From Dyadobacter soli (GTDB lineage: Bacteria > Bacteroidota > Bacteroidia > Cytophagales > Spirosomataceae), in contig NZ_FNAN01000003.1 in NCBI RefSeq assembly GCF_900101885.1, forward strand, positions 248,001 through 312,000: a DNA stretch of 64,000 bases. Direction: 5' to 3'. The translations under genes and the position numbers were made by a program. Below are positions 52,559 to 61,406 of the stretch, in pieces (position 1 is the stretch's first letter; each line of letters opens with the position of its first letter). The notes under the pieces were generated by a model that searched no databases, was not told the origin of the DNA, and worked only from the letters and a program-made list of their open reading frames with translations.

Positions 52559-54400
52559 CTACTGGAATGGCGCAATGGCCGGAGCGGAGATGTCGAAGTC
52601 GCGCAGGCGCAGCGGGACGTTGCCCGAAGCCGCGAAACGGGTGGGCGAGGAAAGCTCCGGAATGTTGACGTAATAACCGAAGCGTAGCTGTAATGTATTA
52701 AATGTAAGATTTTCATTGCGGAGGCGTAGTCCCAGCCCATAACCCTGGTACAACGGACTTTTCCAAAGATGCGGCACGCCATTCACGAGCCCGATGTCGG
52801 CAAATACAAAGTACGCGATCCGGAAACCCAAAAGGCTTTTATCGGAGAAAAATACAGTTTCGGTTCCTATTGTCAGCTTTTTGGTGCCGATCAGCCGGTC
52901 GTTGTTAATACCCCTGATGCCACGGTCGCCGCTGATGTTCAGGTAGTCGAGCGGGTCGCGGTTAATGCCTTTGGCAAATTTGATATTAACAAACTGCCGG
53001 AAGAAGCTGTACCGGAAGGGGATCAGGTTGCTGATGTAGTTGAGCTCACCATTGATGACGCCCTGCTGCGCCGTTCCGTTTTTGGAATAACTCCCAAAAT
53101 TGCCGAGTAAATACATGTATCCCAGGTTATGGGGCAGGTATTTGCCGCTCGCAAACTGAATGCCGCCATAGCCGCGTGCGCCATACTCTGTGTTCTCGCG
53201 GCCGATCGTCAATGCGATGAGGCTACCCACGGGCACGTCCTCCGTTCGTCCGAAGCCGTAGATCAAGACGTCGCGCTTGTAGTTCCGGTTCGAAAATCCA
53301 AGGCTGACAAGCGTTGCGGTGCGGTTCCAGTAATTTTTGTTGAGGTTCGGGGCTACTTCCGGTCGTTTGTCATAATCGTACTTATTATGCCTGAATGCGG
53401 TCACGATCCGGGAGTTCTGCGCCAGTTTGCTGTTGGCAAAGGGAAATTTGAATGCACGCCCGATCCAGAAATCGTAGTATTTGTAATCGGTAAGGAGCAA
53501 TGTGACCGAATCTTTCGATTCCAGTTCCCGCTTCATTTGCCTCGTCTTATAATGCCCAAACTCTAATGCACCCGCGTACTTGGTTTCGGTGGTAATAAAG
53601 CGGCGGTTGAAACGTATGGATTGCTCCCTCAGATCCCGTTCGAGGATCAGGCTGGCCTGGGCGGTAATGAAGGTTTTACCAATATAAGGGATCGTGTAAA
53701 TAGCCCGGAACTGGAATTTGCCGTTTTTAGCGGTATCCTTCGAATCCCAGCGGATGGCCGTTCGCTGCGAATGCGTGGTTCCCCTAACGTTGATATTTTC
53801 AAGCCCTACCCTGAATTTATTAAATGAACTGAACCCGCCTGAGAAGTTGAGCGACCACGAATCCTGGATAAGCACCATGATATCGGCCATCCAGGTCACG
53901 TCTTTGCGCGGTATGACAATGATACGCGCATCGACGAACATCCGGTTGGAGCGCAACAGACGTTCGGTATCTTTCAAAACATGCGCCTGAATGTCGTCGC
54001 CTTCGGAAAATAGCAGGAATGAGCGCCGGATAATGCCTTCCCGCGTGTTGGTATGGACACTTTTACTGAGAAATCTTTCGAGCTGGTTGCCTTTCCGGGT
54101 GGTGTCGTAAACCGATTCTCCGAGGATATTCAGCTGGCGGATGTAAATTTTCCGGATCACCATTCCTTCGTAGGCAGTGAAGGGGTTGGTTTCGATTTCC
54201 TTCACCTCGGTAACCTTGCCCTGGTTGTATACGTCCCTAAACAACAGCCGGTAGACCGCCCGCGAGAACTTCGTTTTCGACATCCGCGCTTTGAGATTGG
54301 TGTACCGGATACTGTCGCGGCTGTGCGTATCCAGGCTGTCGGGGTTCTGGGCCGACGCGGCGAAGGAAAGCATCAGAAACAACAGCAAATATCTACACAT
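52559..54400 (-). CDS. Omp85-like outer membrane protein (BamA/TamA-related)
   Basis: A 613-residue outer membrane protein with a signal peptide (MCRYLLLFLMLSFAASAQ), a POTRA-like segment at about 75-170 (VIRKIYIRQLNILGESVYD, FLLFSEGDDIQAHVLKDTER) and a C-terminal barrel of about 16 strands. The D15-type strand FRIAYFVFADIGLVNG and GDRGIRGINNDRLIG resemble the conserved regions of the Omp85 barrel. It is shorter than BamA (one POTRA rather than five). Likely an assembly or export pore; the client is unknown. Confidence 0.75.
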   Translation of the reverse strand: MCRYLLLFLMLSFAASAQNPDSLDTHSRDSIRYTNLKARMSKTKFSRAVYRLLFRDVYNQGKVTEVKEIETNPFTAYEGMVIRKIYIRQLNILGESVYDTTRKGNQLERFLSKSVHTNTREGIIRRSFLLFSEGDDIQAHVLKDTERLLRSNRMFVDARIIVIPRKDVTWMADIMVLIQDSWSLNFSGGFSSFNKFRVGLENINVRGTTHSQRTAIRWDSKDTAKNGKFQFRAIYTIPYIGKTFITAQASLILERDLREQSIRFNRRFITTETKYAGALEFGHYKTRQMKRELESKDSVTLLLTDYKYYDFWIGRAFKFPFANSKLAQNSRIVTAFRHNKYDYDKRPEVAPNLNKNYWNRTATLVSLGFSNRNYKRDVLIYGFGRTEDVPVGSLIALTIGRENTEYGARGYGGIQFASGKYLPHNLGYMYLLGNFGSYSKNGTAQQGVINGELNYISNLIPFRYSFFRQFVNIKFAKGINRDPLDYLNISGDRGIRGINNDRLIGTKKLTIGTETVFFSDKSLLGFRIAYFVFADIGLVNGVPHLWKSPLYQGYGLGLRLRNENLTFNTLQLRFGYYVNIPELSSPTRFAASGNVPLRLRDFDISAPAIAPFQ

Positions 54401-54461
54401 GGGCTATCCGGATTCCAAAATCAACTGTTTCTTAACGCAAACGCACCAATGCGAGGTATAA

Positions 54462-56153
54462 CTATTGACCGCTTACCTCGATCAGCGCCTTGGCCGTTTT
54501 CTCCGTTTCGCTTGGTGCCGGGGCGCTCTTACTTGCAAATTTGCCGTTGGGGCGGATGATTGAAAAAGTCGCGTAATCGAGCGGATTAAGGCGGAAGAGC
54601 AGATCCATGGCCTGGTTGTCGTTCAGCGACATGTGAATGCCTTTTAACCGGTGTCTTACCATATATTGCCGCAAAAGCGCATCCGATACTGTGTAATTTT
54701 CGGTGGAAAGATGTACGAACAGGAACACGATATCCTGGGGTAGCCGGGCTTGTAATGCAGGGATGAAATCCAGCTCTTCGCGGCTCTTAGTATCCTCGAT
54801 ATTCCACTTCACCACATACACCGTTTTTCCTTTGAGCCCATCGAGAATGCCGTTGAGCCAGGAAGTACCACGGTCGTTGGAAGCCGCGATGTAGTAGCCG
54901 GGCAATGCTTCAACCGGAGATGTACGGACATTCTTGAAATCCACCAACTTCCGGATATCCGCACTGTCCTTCACTTCCAGCTGAACGATTTCGTCGAGCG
55001 ACTGCTTAAACTGCTGGGTGCCCGTCCGGGATTGAATGTGGCTGTTGAGCAGCAATTGTTGCGGGTAAGTGTATTTATAAAGGTTTTTTGCTAAATACCT
55101 CACTTTCAGAAACTCGGTGGCGGTACTATCGAACAAATCGCTGTAAATGCGGCTCTCGCGCTCATAGTTGAACAACAGATTTAACGTCATTTCATTACGG
55201 GCAAACAGCTTGTTCATGAAATCCAGCTCGCCTTTTTCAGCCAGGCCGTTCGCATTGATCTGGTTCAAATGCTGGCGATCTTCGGCGGACAGGTTTTTGG
55301 AATTGTCGCGGATAAGTGCTGCCATTAGTTTCACCGGCAGGGAGTTCGTCCTGCTCGGATTATCGAACTTTTTACCCTCCACCAACTGGTCCGCGTAGTT
55401 GCCGAACCGGTTGGCCCATATTACCCGCTGTCCGGTGAGCGGGGCTTTGTCGAGGCGTTTCAGACTGTCGAGCAGCGCTTTACTTACCTGGTACTGGTTG
55501 CCCAATGCGTGTTCGTATAAAATCTGCAACTGCTCCTCGTCGGTCACGGATTTGATCCAATTGTATAAAACGGGCGACGCCACGGTGCTCTGCGTGGCCG
55601 CTTTTACCGATCCAAGCCGCAATTCACCGCGACTTTCGGCGATAAAGCGGGCGTCGGACGGCGTTTTCTCCCAAAATGTCCTGAAAAAGTCGGTACCTAA
55701 CGTCCGGCTGCTGTTCAACCGCTGGTTTTCCGCGGCCAGATACAATGGGTACTGGTTATTGGCGTCGGCATTGGCGCCGGCGAAGTAGAAGAGCTTTTTG
55801 GTCTTGCCGATAGAATCTCCGTCAAATGTCACCTCGACAGTCCCGGGCGACCCGAGGAAGGTCGTAAATGCCTTGCCGCCGTAATCCATGTAAATTTCTT
55901 CCTGCGGGAAAAGCATCGGCAGCGACACGCGGAAAGTACCGTCGGCCTGCAAATCGGCCTGTTTGCTCAGTTCCGATTGCGGTTGCAGGACATTGTTGCG
56001 TGAAAAAGTAATGAATGGAGCCTGGCGGTAGAGCCTGCCGCTGAGGTTATTGACCCGACCTTTGATAATAAGTGAGTCGGTGACTGCAAATGCTGAATGC
56101 AAAAAGCCGAGAAAGAGGGCCGTGAATATGATGAAGCGCATGCGGGTGATCAT
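54462..56153 (-). CDS. Thioredoxin-fold exported protein lacking CXXC
   Basis: A 563-residue exported protein. After a signal peptide (RFIIFTALFLGFLHSAFAV) comes a DUF4369-like beta domain (SLIIKGRVNNLSGRLYR), a long helical middle and a C-terminal TlpA-like thioredoxin fold at about 440-550 (LKGKTVYVVKWNIEDTKSREEL, DIVFLFVHLSTEN). The position of the redox CXXC, normally right after the first strand, reads NIEDTKSREE with no Cys. It therefore cannot act as a classical thiol oxidoreductase and may bind partners only. Confidence 0.65.
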   Translation of the reverse strand: MITRMRFIIFTALFLGFLHSAFAVTDSLIIKGRVNNLSGRLYRQAPFITFSRNNVLQPQSELSKQADLQADGTFRVSLPMLFPQEEIYMDYGGKAFTTFLGSPGTVEVTFDGDSIGKTKKLFYFAGANADANNQYPLYLAAENQRLNSSRTLGTDFFRTFWEKTPSDARFIAESRGELRLGSVKAATQSTVASPVLYNWIKSVTDEEQLQILYEHALGNQYQVSKALLDSLKRLDKAPLTGQRVIWANRFGNYADQLVEGKKFDNPSRTNSLPVKLMAALIRDNSKNLSAEDRQHLNQINANGLAEKGELDFMNKLFARNEMTLNLLFNYERESRIYSDLFDSTATEFLKVRYLAKNLYKYTYPQQLLLNSHIQSRTGTQQFKQSLDEIVQLEVKDSADIRKLVDFKNVRTSPVEALPGYYIAASNDRGTSWLNGILDGLKGKTVYVVKWNIEDTKSREELDFIPALQARLPQDIVFLFVHLSTENYTVSDALLRQYMVRHRLKGIHMSLNDNQAMDLLFRLNPLDYATFSIIRPNGKFASKSAPAPSETEKTAKALIEVSGQ

Positions 56154-56238
56154 TAAAATTTAGTAACGAAAAATAACGAGGCTTTTTCATGCTACCAAAT
56201 ATGTACGATTATTTGCCCGAATGCACCGGATCCACAGG

Positions 56239-56781
56239 CTACACCCTGTCGGGGTCATCGGACGGTTCCAGGGTAGGGCCATCCTCATAGCGAACGTAAA
56301 TGCCGTGGTACCTTTCCTGCGCATCATAATCCTTGCGAAGCGGGTGACCTTCCCAGTCTTCCGGGAGTAAAATGCGGCGGAGATCGGGGTGCCCTTCGAA
56401 TGCAATGCCCATCAAATCGTAAGCCTCGCGCTCGTGCCAGTCGGCGGTGCGCCAGATGTGGCTTACAGTCGGGACGGAGGGCAGGGTTGCTTCGGCGGTA
56501 TTTCTTGGAAAAATGGTTTTCAGGGTCAAATCCAGGCCGTAAGGAATAGAAGTCAGGTTGTAAATGAGCTCCATGGTATCGGCAGTGGCACCGTTATCGA
56601 TCGCAGTAATGCAAGCCAGGTAATCGAAATACAGCCTCTCATCTTCATGGAGGAAACGGCAAATGTCCGCAATGCCTTGTGCAGGTACGATCAATGCAGG
56701 TTGCGGGTTTTTCGTATCCGCAGAAATAGCGTGCTCCGGGAACTGGCTGGTAACGGTATCGGTGATTTCCTGAAAGGTCAT
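56239..56781 (-). CDS. nuoC: NADH-quinone oxidoreductase subunit C
   Basis: A 180-residue NuoC. The signature WHEREAYDLMGIAFEGHPDL followed by LPEDWEGHPLRKDY is exact for the 30-kDa subunit of complex I, part of the peripheral arm near the quinone channel. It is not fused with NuoD. It lies 8 bp after nuoB. The nuoD gene expected next is absent; the following gene is a thioredoxin-fold protein. Confidence 0.95.
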   Translation of the reverse strand: MTFQEITDTVTSQFPEHAISADTKNPQPALIVPAQGIADICRFLHEDERLYFDYLACITAIDNGATADTMELIYNLTSIPYGLDLTLKTIFPRNTAEATLPSVPTVSHIWRTADWHEREAYDLMGIAFEGHPDLRRILLPEDWEGHPLRKDYDAQERYHGIYVRYEDGPTLEPSDDPDRV

Positions 56782-56789
56782 AATAAGGA

Positions 56790-57320
56790 TTAGGATAAAA
56801 CGGCTGGCTGGTTTGCGGCTTCCATTTCAAGGAACAATTCGGGAACAGCTTCCCGTTTGCCTCGGATTTTTTCCTGCAATTTCATAAAACCGCCAATAAG
56901 CGCCTCGGGCCTGGGCGGGCATCCGGGGACATACACATCCACGGGGATAATGCGGTCGACGCCCTTCACCACGTGGTAGCCATGCTCCCAGTAAGGACCG
57001 CCGCAGTTGGAGCAGCTGCCCATCGAGATCACATAGCGCGGTTCCGGCATTTGTTCGTACAGCCGGCGGATGCGGTCGGCCATTTTAAATGTAACGGTAC
57101 CAGCCACGATCATCACGTCCGATTGGCGGGGGGAAGGCCTGGGCATGATCCCGAAACGTTCGAGGTCGTAGTTGGCGGCGTAGGTGGCCATCATTTCGAT
57201 CGCACAACATGCCAAACCGAAGCCCATAGGCCATAACGACGATAGCCGGGCCCAGTTCATCAGGTCCTCGGCATTGGTCAGGATAATGCCGCCGTCGCCC
57301 GTTTTGATTCGTTCACTCAT
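56790..57320 (-). CDS. nuoB: NADH-quinone oxidoreductase subunit B
   Basis: A 176-residue NuoB carrying the N2 iron-sulfur cluster. Ligands are the adjacent pair in [11 protein letters not shown], the Cys in [10 protein letters not shown] and the one in [12 protein letters not shown]. The reading frame extends further upstream, but [20 protein letters not shown] is the family start, supported by a promoter box at 57381-57388. It is transcribed with nuoC, but nuoA is 1.3 kb away. Confidence 0.95.
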   Translation of the reverse strand: MSERIKTGDGGIILTNAEDLMNWARLSSLWPMGFGLACCAIEMMATYAANYDLERFGIMPRPSPRQSDVMIVAGTVTFKMADRIRRLYEQMPEPRYVISMGSCSNCGGPYWEHGYHVVKGVDRIIPVDVYVPGCPPRPEALIGGFMKLQEKIRGKREAVPELFLEMEAANQPAVLS

Positions 57321-57380
57321 GAATATTCTTAAATGCCGGATTTTGGTACGGATATTGCTTTGAAATGCATTATCCGTCTG

Positions 57381-57388
57381 CAAAACTA
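57381..57388 (-). promoter_or_regulatory. -7 box for nuoBC
   Basis: The minus strand reads TAGTTTTG, full consensus. Leader to the ATG at 57320 about 54 nt. It indicates that nuoBC can be transcribed independently of nuoA. Confidence 0.45.
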
Positions 57389-57450
57389 ACCATATTTGGC
57401 AAGAATCGGTTTCCGGCGGCGTTACAAAACAAACACAAGACTTCAACAAT

Positions 57451-58194
57451 ATGAAACACAAATTACTCATCAGTTTCCTGTTTTCGGCCTTTTGCATGGG
57501 CACGGCATCGGCCCAGACCGATTCTACCGTCAGGATTTTCAAAACCGGGATGGCGGTGTATGCCGAGTTTGGCCTGCTCCCCAACAACAAAACGCTGCGC
57601 GATCAGCTGTCGCGGCTGCAGGTGAAGCCTTTCACATCTTTTATGGGCAATCTCGTACTCGCGCGCCGCACCGAATCGCAAAGGTGGTTTTCGGAAGCCC
57701 GGATCATCATCATGAACAGCACCAACTACACCTCCGATCGCGACACACGAAAAGCCTATCTGAACGGTTTGGGCATCGGTACCGACGGCGGGCCGAAGCT
57801 CGTGAATAATGCGCGGTGGAACGTTATGATACCGCTCGGTGCCGATTTTATGGTGTACAGGATGAATATCAAGAGCAATGCATCGGTCTCGGCACAGCAG
57901 CTGCTGAACAACCCGTCGGCATACCAGGCGGTCAAACTTTACACGGCCAATATCAACCTGCACGGAGGCATCGGGGTGGATTATAAAATGGATTTTCTGC
58001 CCAAAATCCATGAAAAGGTGTACCTGAGCGGCAAGCTGACCTACCATCAGCCCATTTTGGGACGCCGTAAATGGAAGGGCGATAACGTGACCGTCGACGA
58101 CCTGTCGCGGTTAAAAGTCAACCAGATTTACGCGCAGCTCGGGTTGGTTTTTTTCCCGCGGCCGCACATGAAAAAATGGAGTGGAATGCATTAG
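57451..58194 (+). CDS. Hypothetical outer membrane protein between nuoA and nuoB
   Basis: A 247-residue secreted protein with signal peptide [22 protein letters not shown] and alternating beta-strands ending [17 protein letters not shown], consistent with a small outer membrane barrel. I cannot assign a family. It is on the plus strand, inserted between two complex I genes on the minus strand, and its stop codon abuts that of the XRE regulator. Confidence 0.65.
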   Translation: MKHKLLISFLFSAFCMGTASAQTDSTVRIFKTGMAVYAEFGLLPNNKTLRDQLSRLQVKPFTSFMGNLVLARRTESQRWFSEARIIIMNSTNYTSDRDTRKAYLNGLGIGTDGGPKLVNNARWNVMIPLGADFMVYRMNIKSNASVSAQQLLNNPSAYQAVKLYTANINLHGGIGVDYKMDFLPKIHEKVYLSGKLTYHQPILGRRKWKGDNVTVDDLSRLKVNQIYAQLGLVFFPRPHMKKWSGMH

Positions 58195-58530
58195 TCAGGC
58201 GCCCTTCTTTTCAGCCAGAAGCGCCCTGAGCTGGTTTTCGAGGATTTTAATATAGGTATCCTTGTCCATTTCGCTCAGCGTTTCAGGTGAAAAGTGCCCC
58301 AGCGGCACATCCTGAACAATTTGCTGCACCGGGCGGTCGGTGATCAGCTCCGGTACTGTCGTGTTGAGGAGTTCGGAGAGTCGCCTGAGCGTATCGACGC
58401 TCGGGTCGGTATGCCCGTTTTCGAGCTCATGGTATTGTTCCTCGCTCATTTGCAGCGAAGTGGCCAGATGGGCCGTAGAAAGTCCTTTCCGTTCCCGCCT
58501 GGTGCGCAGGTTCCTTGCAAAAGCCTCCAT
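58195..58530 (-). CDS. XRE family helix-turn-helix regulator
   Basis: A 111-residue protein with an N-terminal Cro/CI HTH (LRTRRERKGLSTAHLATSLQ, then MSEEQYHELENGHTDPSVDT) and a C-terminal helix (DTYIKILENQLRALLAEKKG) likely for dimerisation. The ATG at 58530 gives the family-like beginning MEAFARNLRTRR; the open frame extends 17 codons further without support. It lies downstream of nuoA and end to end with the outer membrane gene, which it might regulate. Confidence 0.8.
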   Translation of the reverse strand: MEAFARNLRTRRERKGLSTAHLATSLQMSEEQYHELENGHTDPSVDTLRRLSELLNTTVPELITDRPVQQIVQDVPLGHFSPETLSEMDKDTYIKILENQLRALLAEKKGA

Positions 58531-58666
58531 AGTAATTTGTCGATGATGACAGGATAAGTAACAAGCCTGAAAAGTCGGCATTTTTTAAGTAACTGTCAAT
58601 ATAATTCGATAAAACAAAGTAGCCTTTGGATAATTCACAAGGGTGTTTATCAGAAAGTTATATATG

Positions 58667-59134
58667 CTACTTCTTGTACCTCTCATTCACCTTCGCGTAC
58701 AAATCCGCAGGAACAGGGGATTTGACTTCGGGGATTTGGGGTTTGGGGAGGACCCAGTCGAGGTAGCCTTTGGCCCAGGCGTAGGCGAGGCCGAAAATGA
58801 GGATACCGATGAAAACGGTCATTTCAGCCATGGCAAACCAGCCCCATTGACCGTTGGTTTGCTCGATAAGCTCTTCACTTCCGAAAACGACCGACCACGG
58901 GAATAGAAACAGCAGTTCCACTTCAAACAACACAAAAATCAGCGCGACGACGTAAAACCGCACGTTGAACTGGATGTTTGCATTACCCAACGGTTCTTCA
59001 CCGGATTCATAGGTGGTAAGCTTCTCTTCGTTGGGATTGTGCGGGCGCAGGAACTTCGCAATGGTGAGCATTACGCCGAGCAATATGAGCGCGGCGATGA
59101 TGAAGAGCAGGATATAACCGAAATCGGTGAGCAT
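58667..59134 (-). CDS. nuoA: NADH-quinone oxidoreductase subunit A
   Basis: A 155-residue NuoA with three membrane helices (TDFGYILLFIIAALILLGVM, FYVVALIFVLFEVELLFLFP, EMTVFIGILIFGLAYAWAKG) and the conserved loop KLTTYESGEEPLGNANIQFN between helices 1 and 2. It starts at 59134; a longer frame from 59167 overlaps the promoter box at 59155-59162. It is the start of a normal nuo operon, but nuoB does not follow; the gap to nuoB contains two other genes. Confidence 0.93.
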   Translation of the reverse strand: MLTDFGYILLFIIAALILLGVMLTIAKFLRPHNPNEEKLTTYESGEEPLGNANIQFNVRFYVVALIFVLFEVELLFLFPWSVVFGSEELIEQTNGQWGWFAMAEMTVFIGILIFGLAYAWAKGYLDWVLPKPQIPEVKSPVPADLYAKVNERYKK

Positions 59135-59154
59135 GGTAATGTGCCTGTTTTGTG

Positions 59155-59162
59155 CAAAACTA
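59155..59162 (-). promoter_or_regulatory. -7 box for nuoA
   Basis: The minus strand reads TAGTTTTG, the same word as at nuoBC, about 21 bp before the ATG at 59134. It places the start at 59134 instead of 59167. Confidence 0.5.
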
Positions 59163-59197
59163 GGCAAAATGCGCCGGATATCGTGAAAACAGGACTG

Positions 59198-60079
59198 TTA
59201 AATGCTGAGCAGAATCGTCCGGAGGCTCAGCCCGATCACGAGCACACCCACGAGCAGCATCAAAGGCTTGCGTTTGATCTTACCCACGAGCATCGCACCG
59301 AAGGGCGCAGCCATTACGCCGCCGACGATCAATCCCAGCACCACTTTCCAGCTATCGACACCCGTAAAAAGCATGAATGTAATACCGCTGGCGAAGGCAA
59401 CGGCAAATTCCGCCGCATTCACCGAACCGATGGTGTAGCGCGGATCACGGCCTTGTCCGAGTAGCGTTGAAGTAACGATGGGTCCCCAGCCGCCGCCGCC
59501 GATCGAGTCGAGGAAGCCGCCGGTTGCTGCGAGAATGCTGATGCGTTTGGTCTTATTCTTTACAAAAGTTTTTTGCAGCGCCTTGCGAATAATGATGACG
59601 CCGAGGACCAGCATATAAAATGCGATGAACGGCTTGATGAAATCACCGTCGATCACATCGGATAGCAGGTATGCGCCTGTAATAGATCCTAATATGCCCG
59701 GTATGAGCAAGCTTTTGAAAAGCTTTTTATTGATATTCTTAAAACGGAAATGCGATATAGCCGAAGCGCCGGTGGTGAACATTTCGGCGAAATGCACGCT
59801 TGCGCTGCTCACCGCGGGTGTAACGCCGAGGCTCAGCAAAAATGAGTTGGAAGTAACCCCATAAGCCATTCCCAGCGCGCCATCTACCAGCTGCGCTGCC
59901 AAACCTACCAGTACATATAATGCAAACTCGCCGGTAAGGAAATCGGTTACCTGTTCGGTGTTGATGCTGATGACGCCGTTTGTCAGTAAGAGGCCGAGTA
60001 ACAACAGGATGGCAGCAGCCGGAACGATATACCAGGTCGGCGACGAGGGCAGTTTGAGCGAAAGCACTTTGGCAAGCAT
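59198..60079 (-). CDS. TauE/SafE family sulfite/organosulfonate exporter-like protein
   Basis: A 293-residue membrane protein with eight or so helices and the family motifs GVTSNSFLLSLGVTPAVSSA and SIGGGGWGPIVTSTLLGQG, typical for the TauE/SafE (DUF81) family. These move sulfite, sulfonates or other small acids across the inner membrane. The gene is single; no sulfur-oxidation genes adjoin it. Two overlapping promoter boxes lie just upstream. Confidence 0.88.
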   Translation of the reverse strand: MLAKVLSLKLPSSPTWYIVPAAAILLLLGLLLTNGVISINTEQVTDFLTGEFALYVLVGLAAQLVDGALGMAYGVTSNSFLLSLGVTPAVSSASVHFAEMFTTGASAISHFRFKNINKKLFKSLLIPGILGSITGAYLLSDVIDGDFIKPFIAFYMLVLGVIIIRKALQKTFVKNKTKRISILAATGGFLDSIGGGGWGPIVTSTLLGQGRDPRYTIGSVNAAEFAVAFASGITFMLFTGVDSWKVVLGLIVGGVMAAPFGAMLVGKIKRKPLMLLVGVLVIGLSLRTILLSI

Positions 60080-60115
60080 TACCGTGAATTTTAGAATTTT
60101 GGAATATAGAGTTTA

Positions 60116-60132
60116 CAAAAATAGCAAAACTA
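60116..60132 (-). promoter_or_regulatory. Two candidate -7 boxes for the TauE/SafE gene
   Basis: On the minus strand TAGTTTTG (60125-60132) is followed one base later by TATTTTTG (60116-60123). Either could place transcription 30-45 nt before the ATG at 60079; neither has a clear -33 TTG. Confidence 0.4.
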
Positions 60133-60194
60133 TTTAATCTACGTAATTGATAGATTATTAAATTTTGCTTAAAGTATCTCGCGGTAACGTCGGA

Positions 60195-61334
60195 TTAGAT
60201 TTCTCCCGTGACGAAATCGATGAAATTTCCCTGGTTAATCCAGTGCTTGGCGGCTTCGGGATAGGCTTCCACAAATGCTTTTGGAAATTTTACTTTGATA
60301 TCTTTCCATTTGAATTCGTAGGCGCTCAGCTGGTCGTCAGCTACTTCGAGCCAGTCCAGTTCCTGCTGGTCGTAGGTGCGCCAGAAGTAAGTATGGGGCG
60401 TTTTTCGGGTGTAGGAATTGTATTTGATGCGCTCCGCAACCAGGTAGTTTTCCCACAGCGCACCGGTGTCCATCCGCTGGTTGAGCGGAGAGAAATTGTT
60501 GATCAGCGCATTTCTTATCCCATTATCCAGAAAATACCATTTCGATGATTTGGTCACTTCTTTTCGAAGATTCTTGCTGTATCCGCCGACACGGGTGATA
60601 ATGAATACTTTGGAAAACAAATCCAGGTATCGTTCCACGGTATTCCGGTCGATTTGGAGCGTTTTGGCCAATTCGTCATAGGAAACTTCCTGAGCGGTTT
60701 GGTAAGCGACGAGTTGGAGCAGTTGCAGCATCTTATGCGAATACCGGATCTGCTCGAACATCAAAATATCTTTCAACAGATAAGCGCTGACCAGTTCTTT
60801 GAGATAATCCGATTTCGCTTCGGCAGTTTCCAGTTTCAGTACTTCCGGATAGCTGCCGAAAATCATCCGATTTTCCAGCTGTTGTTTCGTTTCCAGGTAA
60901 TTTTCCTGTCCGGATAATTCCATTTGGGCGATTGGGAACAGCTGGAAACTGATTTGGCGGCCGACGAGCGGCTCACCGGTTTTGTTGGAAAGCTCAAATG
61001 CCGAGGAGCCGCTTGCAAGAATAGTCAGTTGGGGAAAAGAATCGATCAACAGTTTAAGCGACTTGCCGATTTCAGGCACGACCTGCGCTTCATCAATGAT
61101 CAGAAGGTCGATATCGGCTACCCATCGTTGAAAGGAAGCGACGCGCCGGTCAGACAACAGGGCGACGGTGTCCAGGTCTTCCGCGTTCATGAATAATGAT
61201 TTTCCATTAAACTGCTCCTCCACTTCTCGCATCAGGTGCGTCTTGCCGACGCGGCGGGCACCGTAGAGAACGAGCGCTTTGTTTGAAGCCGTTTTGGCAA
61301 GAATTTGTGCGAGAATATGCCTGGAAAAATTCAT
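60195..61334 (-). CDS. AAA ATPase with DUF4143 domain
   Basis: A 379-residue ATPase. Walker A is GARRVGKT (25-32), Walker B is DLLIIDEAQ with Asp81-Glu82, and the C-terminal DUF4143 part (about 190-340) has ERYLDLFSKVFIITRVGGYSKN and LDWLEVADDQLSAYEFKW, a restriction-endonuclease-like fold in relatives. The family is abundant in Bacteroidota, often of unknown role and suspected of mobile-element or regulatory functions. It is preceded by tandem 32-bp repeats that reach its start codon. The operon status with the nitrilase is unclear. Confidence 0.85.
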   Translation of the reverse strand: MNFSRHILAQILAKTASNKALVLYGARRVGKTHLMREVEEQFNGKSLFMNAEDLDTVALLSDRRVASFQRWVADIDLLIIDEAQVVPEIGKSLKLLIDSFPQLTILASGSSAFELSNKTGEPLVGRQISFQLFPIAQMELSGQENYLETKQQLENRMIFGSYPEVLKLETAEAKSDYLKELVSAYLLKDILMFEQIRYSHKMLQLLQLVAYQTAQEVSYDELAKTLQIDRNTVERYLDLFSKVFIITRVGGYSKNLRKEVTKSSKWYFLDNGIRNALINNFSPLNQRMDTGALWENYLVAERIKYNSYTRKTPHTYFWRTYDQQELDWLEVADDQLSAYEFKWKDIKVKFPKAFVEAYPEAAKHWINQGNFIDFVTGEI

Positions 61335-61404
61335 TTTAGCTAAATTTGTTGAATTAACTCAACGAATTTAGCTAAATTCATTGAATTAACTCAACCAATT
61401 TAGG
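61335..61404. repeat. Tandem 32-bp repeats adjoining the DUF4143 ATPase start
   Basis: Two head-to-tail 32-bp copies (61335-61366 and 61367-61398) match at 29 of 32 positions and a third begins at 61399. They contain a perfect palindrome AATTTAGCTAAATT at 61365-61378 and an imperfect one, TTGAATTAACTCAA, at 61349-61362 and 61381-61394. They fill nearly the whole gap between the nitrilase stop and the ATPase ATG. Likely a regulator-binding array; this is inferred. Confidence 0.75.
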
Positions 61405-61406
61405 TT

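Noticed and set aside
61335..61404. Possible CRISPR array
   Set aside because: The 32-bp copies are directly adjacent with no unique spacers, and no cas gene is near.
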